Below are positions 26,261 to 36,567 of a stretch of 64,000 nucleotides of DNA, in pieces. Within the stretch, counting starts at the first letter, position 1. Every line of letters begins with the position of its first letter. The stretch covers positions 372,001-436,000 of the forward strand of contig JBAOHV010000019.1 of NCBI GenBank assembly GCA_037045265.1, in the 5' to 3' direction. A program made the position numbers and the translations under genes. Under the pieces are notes generated by a model. It ran no database searches. It saw only the letters and a program-made list of their open reading frames with translations, and was not told the origin of the DNA. Source of the stretch: JBAOHV01 sp037045265 (lineage in GTDB: Bacteria > Actinomycetota > Acidimicrobiia > Acidimicrobiales > Microtrichaceae).

Positions 26261-28944
26261 TCAGCCCTTCGCCGCGGCCCAGGAGTCGCCGTGGGACAGG
26301 TTGACCTCGAGCGGGACCCGCAGGTCGAACGCGCCGGACATGGCGTGGAGGACCAACTCATCCGCCTGCTGGCGCTCCGCGGGTGGGACCTCGAGGATCA
26401 CCTCGTCGTGGACCTGGAGTATCAGTCGACTTCCGAGATCGCTCGCCGCCAGGTCCGCGTCGAGTCGCACCAGCGCAACCTTGAAGATGTCGGCCGCCAG
26501 ACCCTGTATCGGGGCGTTCATGGCTTGGCGCTCCCCCGCCATGCGGACGTTGCGCTGACCGGAGGACAGCTCCGGGATCCGCCGGCGGCGACCGAACACC
26601 GTCTCGGTGTAGCCGCGCTCGCGCGCCTCTTCGACGGTCCGCTCCATGAACGCCTTCACGCTCGGGAACGCCACGAAGTAGGCGTCGAGGATCTCCTGTG
26701 CCTCACCGGTCGGGATCCCGAGCCGCTGACCCAGACCGTATGCCTCCATGCCGTACGCCAGGCCGTAGGAGACCATCTTCGACTTGGACCGCTGGGCCGG
26801 AGTTACGTCTTCGGGTTCGACCCCGAAGATCCGCGCAGCCGTGGTGGCGTGGATGTCACGACCCTCGGAGAAGGCCTCGATCAGACCGGGGTCCTCGGCC
26901 AGGTGGGCGATCACGCGCAACTCGATCTGGTTGTAGTCGGCGACCAGGAACTCGAAGCCCGGCGCAGGAACGAACGCCTCACGGAAGCGGCGCCCCTGAT
27001 CGGAGCGCACGGGGATGTTGTGGAGGTTCGGGGCGTCGGAGGACAGCCTGCCCGTCCGCGCGACCGTCTGGTTGAACGTCGCGTGGATACGACCGTCGGG
27101 GGCGACCTCGGCCAGCAACCCCTCGCCGTACGTCGAGCGCAGCTTCTCGACCTCGCGGTAGCGCAGCAGGTGCTCGACGATCGGGTGCTCGTCACGCAGC
27201 TTCTCGAGCGTCGCCTGGTCGGTCGAGAAGCCCGTCTTCGTCTTCTTCTGGGGGGTCAGTCCGAGCTTGTCGAACAGCACGGTGCGCAGCTGCGGCGTGG
27301 AGTTGACGTTGAACTCCTCTCCCGCAGCCGCGATCACCGCAGTCCGCTCACGCTCGGCCTCGGCGGTGAACGATTCGTTCAGTGATGTGAGGACATCACG
27401 GTCGACTCCGACGCCCAGATGCTCCATGCGCGCCAACACACGTACGAGGGGGACCTCGATCTGGTCGTTGAGGGAGGTGAGCCCGTGTGCTTCGAGCGAG
27501 GTGCGCAGCGGTTCGGCCAGATGGGAAACAGCCAGAGCCTCACGTCCGCACGCCTTGGACACCGCGACCGAACCGCCGTCGAAGTCGAGCTGACCCTCGG
27601 GTGCAGAGCCGTCATCTGCCAGCTCCATCTGGACGTGGCGGCGCAGCAGCTCACCGAGGCCGTAGATCGTCTCGGCGGGGTCGAGCAGGTAGGCGGCGAG
27701 CTTCGTGTCGAGCGACAGACGCTGCACGTCAGCTCCCAGCCCGAGCAGGGAACGGATGATCGGCTTGGCGTCGTGGGCGAAGATCTCGGGGGTCCCACAG
27801 AGAACCGGGCCGAGGTCGTCGATCAGCTCCCCGAGCAGCTGAGCAGGCACCCACATGACCTCGGCCGCGCCTGCATCGACGACGAAGGCGATGCCTCGTA
27901 GGGAACTGCGTCCGGGAACGCCCTCCCAGGCTGCGCTCACCGCGACTGACTCCAACGAGGAGAGCCGGGCCAGTCCCACCCGGGCGGAGTCGACGGTGTC
28001 GAGCTCATCGACCTCGGCCTCGAGGACCGCCATGGCAGGCAGCGCCACGTCGGCAGCCTCACCGAAGATGGCAGGGAAGGCGTCGGCCAGACGCGGCACG
28101 AGCGACGGGAACTCGAGGAAGCGGAACAGGTCGAGGACCGCATCGGCGTCGACGTCGCCCTGCTGGAGCTCCTCGTCGGTGACCTCGAGCGGCACGTCAC
28201 GGACAAGACGCATGAGGTCGGCGTTCATGCGCGCCTGGCCCTCGAACTCCTCGAGGTTCTTGCGCAGCGCGGGCGTCTGCTCTGCGGTGTGAGCGAAGAT
28301 CCCGTCGAGGTCTCCGTAGTTGGTGACGAGCTTGGATGCGGTCTTCTCGCCCACCTTCGGTACACCTGGCAGGTTGTCGGAGTTGTCGCCCCGCAGCGCC
28401 GCGTACCAGACGTACTGGTCGGGGCGGACGCCGGTGCGTTCCAGGATGCCGGCCTCGTCGTAGAGGGCGTAGTCGGACACCCCTCGCTTGTTGTAGAGCA
28501 CCCGGATGTGCGGATCCCGGACCAGCTGGTAGCTGTCACGGTCGCCGGTGACGACGATCACGTCGTCACCGGCCTCGACAGCACGCGCTCGGCGAGCGTG
28601 GCGATCACGTCGTCGGCCTCGAAACCTGCCGCTGTCACCACCGGTAGGGCGAGGGTGTCCACGACCTGGCGGACCAGTCCCATCTGCTGGCGCAGGATGT
28701 CGGGAGCCGACTCGCGGTTGGCCTTGTAGGAGTCGAGTTGCTTGTGGCGGAAGGTGGGCTGGGGAAGGTCGAAGGTGACCACGACACGGTCCGGTCGGTG
28801 ATCGCGGACCAGGTTCAGCAGCATCGACGTGAAGCCGAACACGGCGTTGGTCACCTGGCCCGAAGCCGTCGCCAGGTCGGTGGGCAGCGCGAAGAACGCT
28901 CTGTAGGTCAGCGAGTTCCCGTCGATCAGCATGAGCGTCGGCAC
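26261..28944 (-). CDS. polA: DNA polymerase I (frameshifted)
   Basis: About 894 residues. The N-terminal 5'-nuclease domain has MLIDGNSLTYRAF, FEADDVIATLA and RGDNSDNLPGVPKVGEKTA. The polymerase domain has motif A LVADYNQIELRVIAHL, motif B RSKSKMVSYGLAYGM and motif C LQVHDEV. The middle 3'-5' exonuclease-like domain lacks the catalytic DxE (VAVSAAWEG is at that place), so proofreading is probably lost, as in other actinobacterial Pol I. The frame shifts at about 28583-28590, between LAER and EAGDDVIVVTGD. The GTG at 28944 fits the leaderless -10. Confidence 0.92.
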
Positions 28945-28951
28945 GACGCCG

Positions 28952-28957
28952 ACAGTA
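28952..28957 (-). promoter_or_regulatory. -10 box of polA (leaderless)
   Basis: TACTGT on the minus strand ends 7 nt before the GTG at 28944. Confidence 0.55.
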
Positions 28958-29059
28958 CTCAACCCAGGGGACGGACCCGACGGGAAGACCGACGGACAGA
29001 ACCGAAGGACAGGACCCTGGCCGCCATGTGGGCGGGCCGGGGCGTGAGCCCCGGGTGGC

Positions 29060-29645
29060 TCAGGGCTGCTCGGGACGCAGCGACCCCGACAGCACGTCAT
29101 CAGCGACGGCTCTCATCGGACGCCGCGAGGTCATGGCCGTCTTCTGGAGGAACCCGAAGGCGTCCTGCTCGCGCAGGCCGTCGCGGTCCATGAGCACGCC
29201 CTTGGCCCGGTCGAGCACCTTGCGTGTCTCGAGGCGCTCCTCGACGTCGGTCACCTGCTCGGCCAGGGCCTTCTCGGAGCGGAACCGCGCGATCGCAACC
29301 TCGATGGCCGGGGTCAGGTCGTGTCGCTCGAACGGCTTGACCACGTAACCCTGCACACCGGCGTCGCTCGCCTCCTCGATCAGCTCGCGCTGTGAGAAGG
29401 CGGTGACGAGCACGACCGCTGTGAGACGGTCAGCGGCGATCTCGCGGGCAGCCGAGATGCCGTCCATGCCGGGCATCTTGATGTCGAGCAGGGCCGACGT
29501 CGGGGCTGTGTTCGCGCACCAACGCAACTGCCTCGTCGCCACGGCCGCACTCGGCGACCACGTCGTAGCCCTCCTCCTGCAGCATCTCGCGCAGGTCCAT
29601 GCGGATGATCGCTTCGTCCTCTGCGACGACGACTCTGGTCGGCAC
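29060..29645 (-). CDS. Response regulator with ANTAR RNA-binding domain (frameshifted)
   Basis: About 194 residues: a receiver domain (VVVAEDEAIIRMDL, phospho-acceptor Asp in LLDIKMPGMDG, VTAFSQ, Lys in YVVKPFE) followed by a coiled coil and an ANTAR domain (LDRAKGVLMDRDGLREQDAF). ANTAR regulators bind paired RNA hairpins to prevent termination. The frame shifts at about 29499, just before LLDIKMPG. The GTG at 29645 has AGGAAGG upstream. No histidine kinase is adjacent, so this looks like the orphan PdtaR type. Confidence 0.88.
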
Positions 29646-29752
29646 CGTTGCCTTCCTGTTCTGTTGCGACGTTGTGTTGCGACCCGAGGGCCGAACTCGT
29701 CGGTTCGAGCGGTCAAGTGTAGGCGGCAGCAGCCGAAGGTCGGTCACCCCAG

Positions 29753-30040
29753 CTACTTCCTGGCGGTGAGCTTGTCGAGCAGTTCGTCCTGCTCAGCCTC
29801 GAGACGGGCGATCGACTCGAGCAGATCCGAACGATGGCGGGCCATCGCGCTCGAAGTCCGTTCGGCTTCGCGGTGCTCCTCGTCGGCGATCGGGGTCTCC
29901 GACACCATCGCCCGTATCCGCGTGTCGTCGGTGACGTCTGCGAGGTGGCCGAGTTGTTCGTCGGTGATCGTCAACTCCTGGCGCAACGAAGCCAGTCGCC
30001 GACCGATGAGGCGTAGGCGACGTTCGATGAGGAATGACAC
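29753..30040 (-). CDS. Small coiled-coil protein of unknown function
   Basis: A 95-residue, charged, helical protein (RRLRLIGRRLASLRQEL early; ARLEAEQDELLDKLTARK at the end) with no cysteine, signal or membrane segment. The frame is open further upstream, but the GTG at 30040 sits 7 nt after TAGACT (30053-30048), the same spacing as other leaderless genes here. Its function is unknown. Confidence 0.65.
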   Translation of the reverse strand: MSFLIERRLRLIGRRLASLRQELTITDEQLGHLADVTDDTRIRAMVSETPIADEEHREAERTSSAMARHRSDLLESIARLEAEQDELLDKLTARK

Positions 30041-30091
30041 GCTCACCAGTCTAGGGACCACACGCCCAGCACCTAGGGTGACACCGAGCTC

Positions 30092-31947
30092 ATGGAAGGA
30101 CACGACCATTGGGGAATCGCCGACGGTTGGTGGTCGACCGACGGAACGTGGACGGGAACCGACCCACGGGTCCGTGACGAGCTCGCGCGGCGTCCTCGGT
30201 GCGGACGAACACCCCGACCGACCTCCGAACGCACACGTCTGGTTCGTGCACCCGGGCGACGACCACCGCCTCCGCGGCCCGTGCCTGCTGACGCTCGAGG
30301 ATTCGACCGAGATCGGCGAGGTCGTGGCCCTTCCGCCGGATCTCCCACTGGGAGCCCACCGCCTGCACCCGCTCGACGGCGGCACGGTCACGGACCTCTT
30401 CGTCGTACCCGGACGGGCCCCGATGCCGCCACGGAGCTGGGGTTGGTCCGCGCAGCTCTACTCGACAAGGTCCGAGAGCAGTTGGGGCATCGGCGACCTT
30501 AGCGACCTGGCGGAACTGGCGCGGTGGGCGGACAGCGGCGGCGCGGCACTCCTGGCCCACAATCCGCTGGGAGCACCGCTGCCGACGAGACGCCAACAGC
30601 CGTCGCCGTACTCTCCCTCATCGCGGCGGTGGCTGTCGCCGCTGTACCTCGACGTGACGACCGTGACGGGAGCGGAGCTGCTCGGCTCCGAACTCGGGTC
30701 GGCCGCACGCGCCGGTGACGCCCTGAACGCGTCGGCGCTGATGGACCGCGACGGCGTCTGGGCGCTCAAACGCCAGGCCCTCCTCGGCATCTTCCGCCGG
30801 CTCCCGCGACCCGATCGGCCAGAGAGCTGATCGGACCACTCGCCGGCGACGCAGCGCTCGAGAGCTACGGAACGTTCTGTGCGATCGCCGAGGCCCACGA
30901 CTCAGGCTGGCACTCGTGGCCCGCTGAGCTCGCCCATCCCGGCTCCGCAGCGGTGGCGGAGTTCGCCGCGACGAACTCCGAGGCAGTCGACTTCCACCGC
31001 TGGCTCCAGCTCGAAGCCGACCTCCAGTTGACCCGGGCGGCCACCAGCGGTGCCGGCCTGGTCGCCGACCTACCCGTGGGCTTCGACCCGGACGGTTTCG
31101 ACGCTTGGCACGACCAGGAGCTGCTCGCCTCTTCGTGCTCGGTCGGCGCTCCACCGGATGACCTGGGACCCATGGGACAGAACTGGGGAATCCCTCCGTA
31201 CGTTCCGTGGCGGCTGCGCTGCGCCGGTTACCGGCCATGGCTGGACACCTTGCGCCGCGGTGCTGCGCAACGCCCGGGCGCTGCGGATCGATCACGTGAT
31301 GGGCCTGTTCAGGCTGTTCTGGATCCCGCCGGGCGGCGACGCTACCAGCGGTGCCTACGTGTACCAGTACGGCGCCGAGCTCCTGGATCTGGCGCTCATG
31401 GAGGCTGCCCGCGTCGACGCTCTGCTCATCGGTGAGGACCTGGGCACCGTCGAGGCGTCGGTGCAGGAGGCGATGGCGCGACGCAACGTGTTCGGCTATC
31501 GGGTCGGCTGGTTCGAGGACGACCCACCACAGCGGTGGCCTGCCACATCCCTGGGGTCGCTCACCACCCACGACCTGCCGACCGCGCCGGGCCTCTCGGA
31601 GCGGAGCCGACGCCGCCGACCGGGCGGAGGCCGGATTGGCGCCCGACCCGTCCGCTGACGCACTGCTCCGTGGTCGCCTCGCCCGGCTGGCCGGTGTCGA
31701 TCCGGGATCGACCGCTGATGACCACAAGGTGACGGTCAGCGCCTACGACGCGCTCGCTCGAGGCTCATCGACCATGGTCATGGCGACGATCGAGGATGCC
31801 GTCGGTGAGCGTCACCGCCCGAACGTACCGGGGACAGTCGATGAGAACCCCAACTGGCGGCGCCCGCTGCCCGTGACGATCGAACAGCTCGACCGCGCCG
31901 GTGCCGAGGATGTGGCCGACACCATCGACAAGGGCCGCCGGCGATAG
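30092..31947 (+). pseudogene. malQ: 4-alpha-glucanotransferase MalQ, four frameshifts
   Basis: The pieces together cover a normal MalQ (~615 residues): an N-terminal MEGHDHWGIADGWWS start, SWGIGDLSDLAELARW, GQNWGIPPYVPW, nucleophile region ALRIDHVMGLFRLFWIPPG, acid/base region LIGEDLGTVE, and LTTHDLPT. The catalytic Asp, Glu and Asp are all kept. The frame changes near 30175-30200, 30800-30825, 31258 and 31600-31615. MalQ transfers glucan chains in maltodextrin metabolism. The intact motifs argue for recent decay or sequencing error. The TAG stop at 31945 doubles as the next gene's -10. Confidence 0.8.
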
Positions 31948-31950
31948 CGT
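31945..31950 (+). promoter_or_regulatory. -10 box of the phosphatase gene
   Basis: TAGCGT begins with the malQ stop codon TAG and ends 8 nt before the GTG at 31959. Confidence 0.5.
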
Positions 31951-31958
31951 CGTCCGCC

Positions 31959-32745
31959 GTGAGCGACCCAGCCCCCTCGATCCCAGCCGTCGGCATCGTC
32001 AACCTGCGAGACGCCGGGGGACACCGGACCTCTGATGGCCGCGAGGTCGTACGTGGAGTGCTGTTCCGCTCGGGACAGCTCCACAGCGACGACAGCGCCC
32101 AGGTCCTCGCCGATCTCGGCGTCGAGACCGTGTTCGATCTACGCAGCCGGGACGAGGTCCAGGCCACGCCGGATCTGGTGCCCGACGGGACCGTCATCGT
32201 CAGCCTGGACGTACTTGCCGACTCCGAACAGCGCATCGCCACCCACCTCGCCGATCTGTTCGAGGACCCGACGCTCGTGGAGTCGGTGATGCGCAGCGGC
32301 GTGGTGGAGGAGCACTACCGCGCCACCTATCGGCACCTCGTCACGCTGGACAGCGCCCGGGCCTCGTACGCGTCGATGTTCGGCACCTTGGCCGAGCTGG
32401 ACCACCCGGCGCTCTTCCACTGCACCGCTGGCAAGGACCGCACCGGGTGGGCTGCCGTCGCGCTCCTGACGCTGCTCGGCGTCGACTCCGACACGGTCAC
32501 ATCCGACTACCTGTCGAGCACGCGGCCGGTCATCGAGTCGTTCAGGGTGGTCTTCGAGCGATTCGAGGAGGCAGGTGGCGACCCCGAAGTCCTAATTCCC
32601 GTCTTCGCCGTGACCGAGTCGTACCTGAGCGCCACGCAGGAGACCGTCCGCGATGAGTTCGGTGGGATCGAGGGCTGGTTCCGCGGAAGGTCTGGGACTG
32701 GACGACTCGACGCTGTCGGCCCTCCGCTCCCGGCTGCTCGCCTGA
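31959..32745 (+). CDS. Tyrosine-protein phosphatase (PtpB/LipA-like) (frameshifted at the end)
   Basis: About 260 residues of the Y_phosphatase3 family: NLRDAGGHRTSDGREVVRG at the start, VFDLRSRDEV, and the P-loop HCTAGKDRTGWAA with catalytic Cys and Arg. Members remove phosphate from tyrosine or lipids. As read, the frame continues past its end, but one extra G near 32684 explains this: dropping it gives REGLGLDDSTLSALRSRLLA and a stop at 32743-32745. The leaderless GTG is at 31959. Confidence 0.87.
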
Positions 32746-32784
32746 GCGAACGACCGCCGCCGCGGCCCCACCCACCGCCGGCTC

Positions 32785-33792
32785 GGTCAGTCGCCGCTCG
32801 ACCAGCCGCGACGAGCGATGAGCACGAGCACGAGCACCAGCACGACGAGGGGCATGATGACGCCTGCCAGGACGAAGGCTGTCGGCGAGTCCACGACGCG
32901 GACCATCGTTCGCGAAGTTCATGCCGAAGTAGCCGGTCAGGAAGGTCAGGGGCAGGAAGACCGTCGAGACCACGGCCAGCTGCTGCATGATCCGGTTCTG
33001 GCGGTTGTTGACCTGGCTCATGTAGACGTCCATGACCGCCGAGAGCCGGTCCCGCTCCCCCTCGAGCATGTCGCCGACGTGCGCGAGATCGACCGCCAGG
33101 TCACGGAGATGACGTCGTGCGTCGTCGGACACGTCCTCGAGCGCATCGACCATCACGAAGCGGCCTACACCGACCAGCTCGCGGGCCGGATCGACGGAGC
33201 GACGGAACGAGTTCACCCGCCGCCGCAGCTTCAGCAGGTCGTCCATCTCTTGCTGGTCAGGCTTGCCGTCGAGAATCCGGCCCTCGAGGTCGGTCAGCTC
33301 GTCGTCGACCTTCTCCAGCGCATCGGCGAACGTGGCGACGAGACCAGCGAGTATCCACGACAGAAGCGCCGGAACGGTCGGCTGCGAGTTGGCGAAGTGC
33401 TCTGCTCGTCCCAGCAGCTCCTCGATCTGGGCGCACGGTTGCCTCCGGATCGACAGGACCGAGTGGCGGGTGAGGTACAGGTGAACCTCGACGAGCGACT
33501 TCGAGTCCGGCGCCACGGCGTACATGACCACCAGCAGGTATCCGCCGTAGTCGGCGAGCCGGGTCCGCTGATGGAAGGCCTCGGAGTCCCTCACCATCTC
33601 TTCGCGGAAGCCGAACACGTCTGCGAGGCGAACGAGCTCGTCGTGCGACGGCGACTGGACGTCCACCCACATCAGCTCGCCCTCCGTGTGCCCGCGGCGC
33701 AGATCACCCCAGGTGGGCTCGTCGATCCTGCGTCCGTGCGCCACCAGCGACGCACCGGCGAGCTTCTGGTCGGAGATGTCCTGGGTGGGCAT
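32785..33792 (-). CDS. corA: CorA-family magnesium/metal transporter (frameshifted)
   Basis: About 335 residues: a cytoplasmic N-terminal domain with long helices (EKVDDELTDLEGRILDG) and two C-terminal membrane helices. The signature TGYFGMNF lies at the end of the first. The frame shifts at about 32905, soon after GMNFAND; one frame over it continues VVDSPTAFVLAGVIMP, the second helix, and stops at 32785 after RRGWSSGD. It forms pentameric Mg2+/Co2+ channels, or exports Zn2+ in the ZntB branch. The ATG at 33792 lies 7 nt after TACAGT. Confidence 0.9.
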
Positions 33793-33799
33793 CGGGTCC

Positions 33800-33805
33800 A
33801 CTGTA
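33800..33805 (-). promoter_or_regulatory. -10 box of corA (leaderless)
   Basis: TACAGT on the minus strand ends 7 nt before the ATG at 33792. Confidence 0.55.
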
Positions 33806-33878
33806 CGGGGGCCGCTCCGAGACCGGACGCATGCATCGACCACACATGGGTCCGCCGCCGGTACACGAAGATCACGTG

Positions 33879-35200
33879 GTGAACGACGCACCGAGCTCGA
33901 CTGCGACCGGCACCGGCCCTTCGATGCCTGCGACGTTCCCGCTCGACGCTCCTCCCACGTTTCCACCTGATGGCCAAGCCGACCGGAGCGATATGCAACC
34001 TGGACTGCAGCTACTGCTTCTTCCTGTCCAAGGAGCTTCTCTACCCCGGTGACCGGTTTCGGATGGCCGACGGCGTGCTCGCCAGTTGGATACGCCAGAC
34101 GATCGAGGCGCATCGCACACCGGAGGTGGTCATCGCATTCCAGGGCGGTGAACCCACGCTGCTCGGGGTCGACTTCTTCCGACGTGCGGTCCTCCACGCC
34201 CGCAAGGTCGCTGGCTCGCGGCCATTGCAGTTCACGATCCAGACCAACGGGACCCTGCTGGACGACGCATGGGCCGATTTCCTCGCCGACGAAGGTTTCC
34301 TGGTGGGCCTGTCGATCGACGGACCCGCCGAGATGCACGACCGTCACCGCGTCGACAAGCACGGCCGACCCACCTACGACCGTGTACGGGAGGCTTGGGA
34401 CCTCCTACGACGACACGATGTCGACACCAACATCCTCTGCACCGTCAGCTCGTCCAACGCGGACTCCCCGCTCGAGGTCTACCGACACTTCCGCGACGAC
34501 CTCGGCGCGGCGTTCATCCAGCTGATCCCGATCGTGGAGCGGGCCACTCCGGTCACGATCGGGCATGCGAACCAGGGGTGGCGCGCAGACCCGTTCCGGC
34601 CGTCTCCTGTACACCCAGACAGGCGATCTGGTCACCGAACGCAGCGTCACCGCCGAGCAGTGGGGAGCGTTCCTGGTCGCCGTGTTCGACGAGTGGGTCA
34701 GCAACGACGTCGGCGCCGTGTTCATCCCCACCTTCGAGTCGGCGCTGGCGTCGTGGCTGGGCATGGCGGCAGCGGAGTGCGTGTTCAGCGAGACATGCGG
34801 GAACGCGCTGGCCCTGGAGCACAACGGCGACGTCTACTCCTGTGACCACTTCGTCGAGCCGGACCATCTGATCGGCAACATCACCGAGACCCACGTCGTC
34901 GAACTGGTCGCCTCACCCCGGCAACGGGCCTTCGGCCGGGCGAAGCTCGACACCCTTCCCCGCTACTGCCGCGACTGCGAGGTCCGCTTCGCATGCCATG
35001 GCGAGTGCCCGCGCAACCGGTTCATCAGGACCCCCGATGGCGAAGACGGCCTGAACTTCCTGTGCGACGGCTACAAGGTGTTCTTCGGCCACATCGACAC
35101 CCCTATGACCTACATGGCGAACCTGGTCAGACGCGGGCGACCGGCCGACGGTGTCATGGAGTGGCTCGATTCGGCGACTGGTGCCCGGGGTGGGACTTGA
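33879..35200 (+). CDS. Radical SAM/SPASM protein, anaerobic sulfatase maturase-like (two frameshifts)
   Basis: About 435 residues. FHLMAKPTGAICNLDCSYC contains the radical SAM CX3CX2C motif with the aromatic residue next to the third Cys, then FQGGEPTL. The C-terminal SPASM domain has NGDVYSCDHFV and CRDCEVRFACHGECPRN, binding two extra FeS clusters. This layout matches anSME/AslB, which converts a Cys or Ser of a sulfatase into formylglycine. Shifts are inferred near 33955, before MAKPTG, and near 34590. The GTG at 33879 is tentative. No sulfatase gene lies in the window. The last ~22 nt overlap tRNA-Leu on the other strand. Confidence 0.85.
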
Positions 35201-35264
35201 ACCCACACGCCCTTTCGGACAGCGGATTTTGAGTCCGCCGCGTCTGCCATTCCGCCACCCGGGC
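35179..35264 (-). tRNA. tRNA-Leu (anticodon CAA)
   Basis: A class II tRNA with acceptor GCCCGGG/CCCGGGC, anticodon stem GCGGA/TCCGC around CTCAAAA (CAA), a long variable arm (TGTCCGAAAGGGCG) and an encoded CCA at 35181-35179. It reads UUG, a rare codon in this GC-rich DNA. Confidence 0.95.
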
Positions 35265-35295
35265 CCGGCTGCCGACTCTAGCGCCTACGCGGACC

Positions 35296-35301
35296 TATCC
35301 T
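35296..35301 (+). promoter_or_regulatory. -10 box of the 55-residue gene (leaderless)
   Basis: TATCCT ends 6 nt before the ATG at 35308. Confidence 0.5.
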
Positions 35302-35307
35302 GAGCAG

Positions 35308-35475
35308 ATGGCCGACAGCAACGTCACCGACGACAGCGGATCGCACCTTCTCCGGTGGTTGATCCTGATCACCCTGGCACTGGTGGCGGTCGCCGCCGGG
35401 CGCCGGTGGGCCCTGTCCAAGGCCGACAAGGAGTTCGAGGCCCGGCTCCTGGCGGCCGACGAGCGGCGCAACTGA
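35308..35475 (+). CDS. 55-residue single-pass membrane protein
   Basis: An ATG-to-TGA frame of 55 residues: a polar N-terminus, one membrane helix (WLILITLALVAVAAG), a basic flank (RRWALSK), then a charged C-terminus ending in DERRN. The topology and the well-placed leaderless -10 support a real small gene. It lies between tRNA-Leu and convergent bcp. Its function is unknown. Confidence 0.6.
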   Translation: MADSNVTDDSGSHLLRWLILITLALVAVAAGRRWALSKADKEFEARLLAADERRN

Positions 35476-35485
35476 GCCGGCCGGC

Positions 35486-35944
35486 TCAGCCCCCGAGGGC
35501 CTTGAGCAGCTTGACGGGCGTGTCCTTGGGGCTGATCTTGTACCAGACCTGCTCCAGCTGACCCTGCTCATCGATCAGGAAGGCCGAGCGGATGATGCCC
35601 ATGTACACCTTGCCGTAGAGCTTCTTCTCGCCCCACACGCCGTACGCCTCGGCCACCTGGTGTTCAGGATCGGACAGCAGCGTGAATCCCAATCCGTGCT
35701 TGGCGTCGAACTTCTCGAGCTTGTCGGGCAGGTCGGGGCTGATACCGATCACGGCTGTGTCGCCGATGTCGTCGGCGACATTACGCAGCCCGCATGCCTG
35801 GGTGGTGCAGCCCGGGGTGCTGGCTCTCGGGTAGAAGAACACGAGCACCTTGTGCCCTTTGTGATCGCCGAGGCCGGCGGTTTCCCCGTGCTGGTCGACC
35901 AGGGTGAAGTCGGGAGCGGGTGAACCCGCTGTTAGCTGCGCCAT
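35486..35944 (-). CDS. bcp: Thioredoxin-dependent thiol peroxidase (Bcp/PrxQ)
   Basis: A 152-residue peroxiredoxin. FFYPRASTPGCTTQACGLR carries the peroxidatic Cys and, five residues later, the resolving Cys of the PrxQ type. GISPDLPDKLEKF and FLIDEQGQLEQVWYKI complete the fold. It reduces peroxides using thioredoxin. TAAGGT (35956-35951) ends 6 nt before the ATG at 35944, so it is probably leaderless. Confidence 0.95.
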   Translation of the reverse strand: MAQLTAGSPAPDFTLVDQHGETAGLGDHKGHKVLVFFYPRASTPGCTTQACGLRNVADDIGDTAVIGISPDLPDKLEKFDAKHGLGFTLLSDPEHQVAEAYGVWGEKKLYGKVYMGIIRSAFLIDEQGQLEQVWYKISPKDTPVKLLKALGG

Positions 35945-35950
35945 GGGGCG

Positions 35951-35956
35951 ACCTTA
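35951..35956 (-). promoter_or_regulatory. -10 box of bcp (leaderless)
   Basis: TAAGGT on the minus strand, 6 nt before the start codon. Confidence 0.5.
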
Positions 35957-36007
35957 GGCGCACTGACAGCAAGGGATGTCACCTTGGGCCACCTGCCGGG
36001 GCGCGGA

Positions 36008-36034
36008 ACGGGACCGCCCCCAGAGCGGTCCCGT
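36008..36034 (-). terminator. Hairpin downstream of the HU gene
   Basis: A 10-bp stem, ACGGGACCGC (36008-36017) with GCGGTCCCGT (36025-36034), loop of 7. It probably ends HU transcription, 86 nt past the stop. Confidence 0.6.
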
Positions 36035-36040
36035 CCCTAC

Positions 36041-36055
36041 GACACCAGAGGTGTC
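36041..36055 (-). terminator. Second hairpin downstream of the HU gene
   Basis: GACACC-AGA-GGTGTC, a 6-bp stem between the HU stop and the longer hairpin. The two form a tandem structure. Confidence 0.4.
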
Positions 36056-36119
36056 AAACCGTCTGCACCACGAGGGTGCGCCGACTCACTTGCCCTTGTG
36101 GCTCAGTTGCCGGTCTTGA

Positions 36120-36404
36120 TCACTTGCCGGTCTTGGCACGGGTCTTCAGCTTGGCGCCGGCGGACACCTTGGCAGCGTTGGACGCCGGGACCTGGATGGC
36201 CTCGCCGGTCTGCGGGTTGCGGCCGGTACGGGCGGCGCGCCTGGTCTGCTCGAACTTCAGGAAGCCGGGAATGGTGAGGGCTTCCTTGCCCTTGGCCACC
36301 ACGTCGCCCGCGATCTCCTCGAAGGTGTCGAGCACTGCCTGCACGTCCTTCTTGGCGATGTCGGTGCGCTGCGCGATGGTCTCGACGAGCTCGGTCTTGT
36401 TCAT
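36120..36404 (-). CDS. hup: HU-family DNA-binding protein
   Basis: A 94-residue HU/IHF protein: MNKTELVETIAQRTDIAKKD helices, TIPGFLKF, and the DNA-binding arm RTGRNPQTGEAIQVPAS. Unlike mycobacterial HupB it has no long Lys-rich tail. It bends and compacts chromosomal DNA. AAGGAG lies 8 nt before the ATG, one of the stronger ribosome sites here, as expected for an abundant protein. Confidence 0.96.
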   Translation of the reverse strand: MNKTELVETIAQRTDIAKKDVQAVLDTFEEIAGDVVAKGKEALTIPGFLKFEQTRRAARTGRNPQTGEAIQVPASNAAKVSAGAKLKTRAKTGK

Positions 36405-36567
36405 GTGATGGTCTCCTTGTGGATCGATCCCCCCGCGAGGCCACCCTCACGAGTCTCCGGACCTGGTCCGTTCGTCAAATTTCACTGTTGTAACTATCAC
36501 GACATCGACCAGAAAGAAAGCGCGAACACTGAAATCTCGCGGGTTTCGCGCGGAACGTGAGATCAGT
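36405..36567 (-). promoter_or_regulatory. AT-richer upstream region of the HU gene
   Basis: This 160-nt gap before trpA is unusually AT-rich for the window. On the minus strand it contains TTTCTTTCTGG, GATAGTTACAAC and AAATTTGACG, so one or more promoters are likely here. A GGACCTGGTCC palindrome lies at 36459-36469. No single promoter can be fixed by eye. Confidence 0.4.

Noticed and set aside
31959..32990. A His/Glu-rich, metal-binding-looking tail on the tyrosine phosphatase
   Set aside because: The tail is the antisense of corA read after a one-base shift; the corrected frame stops at 32745.
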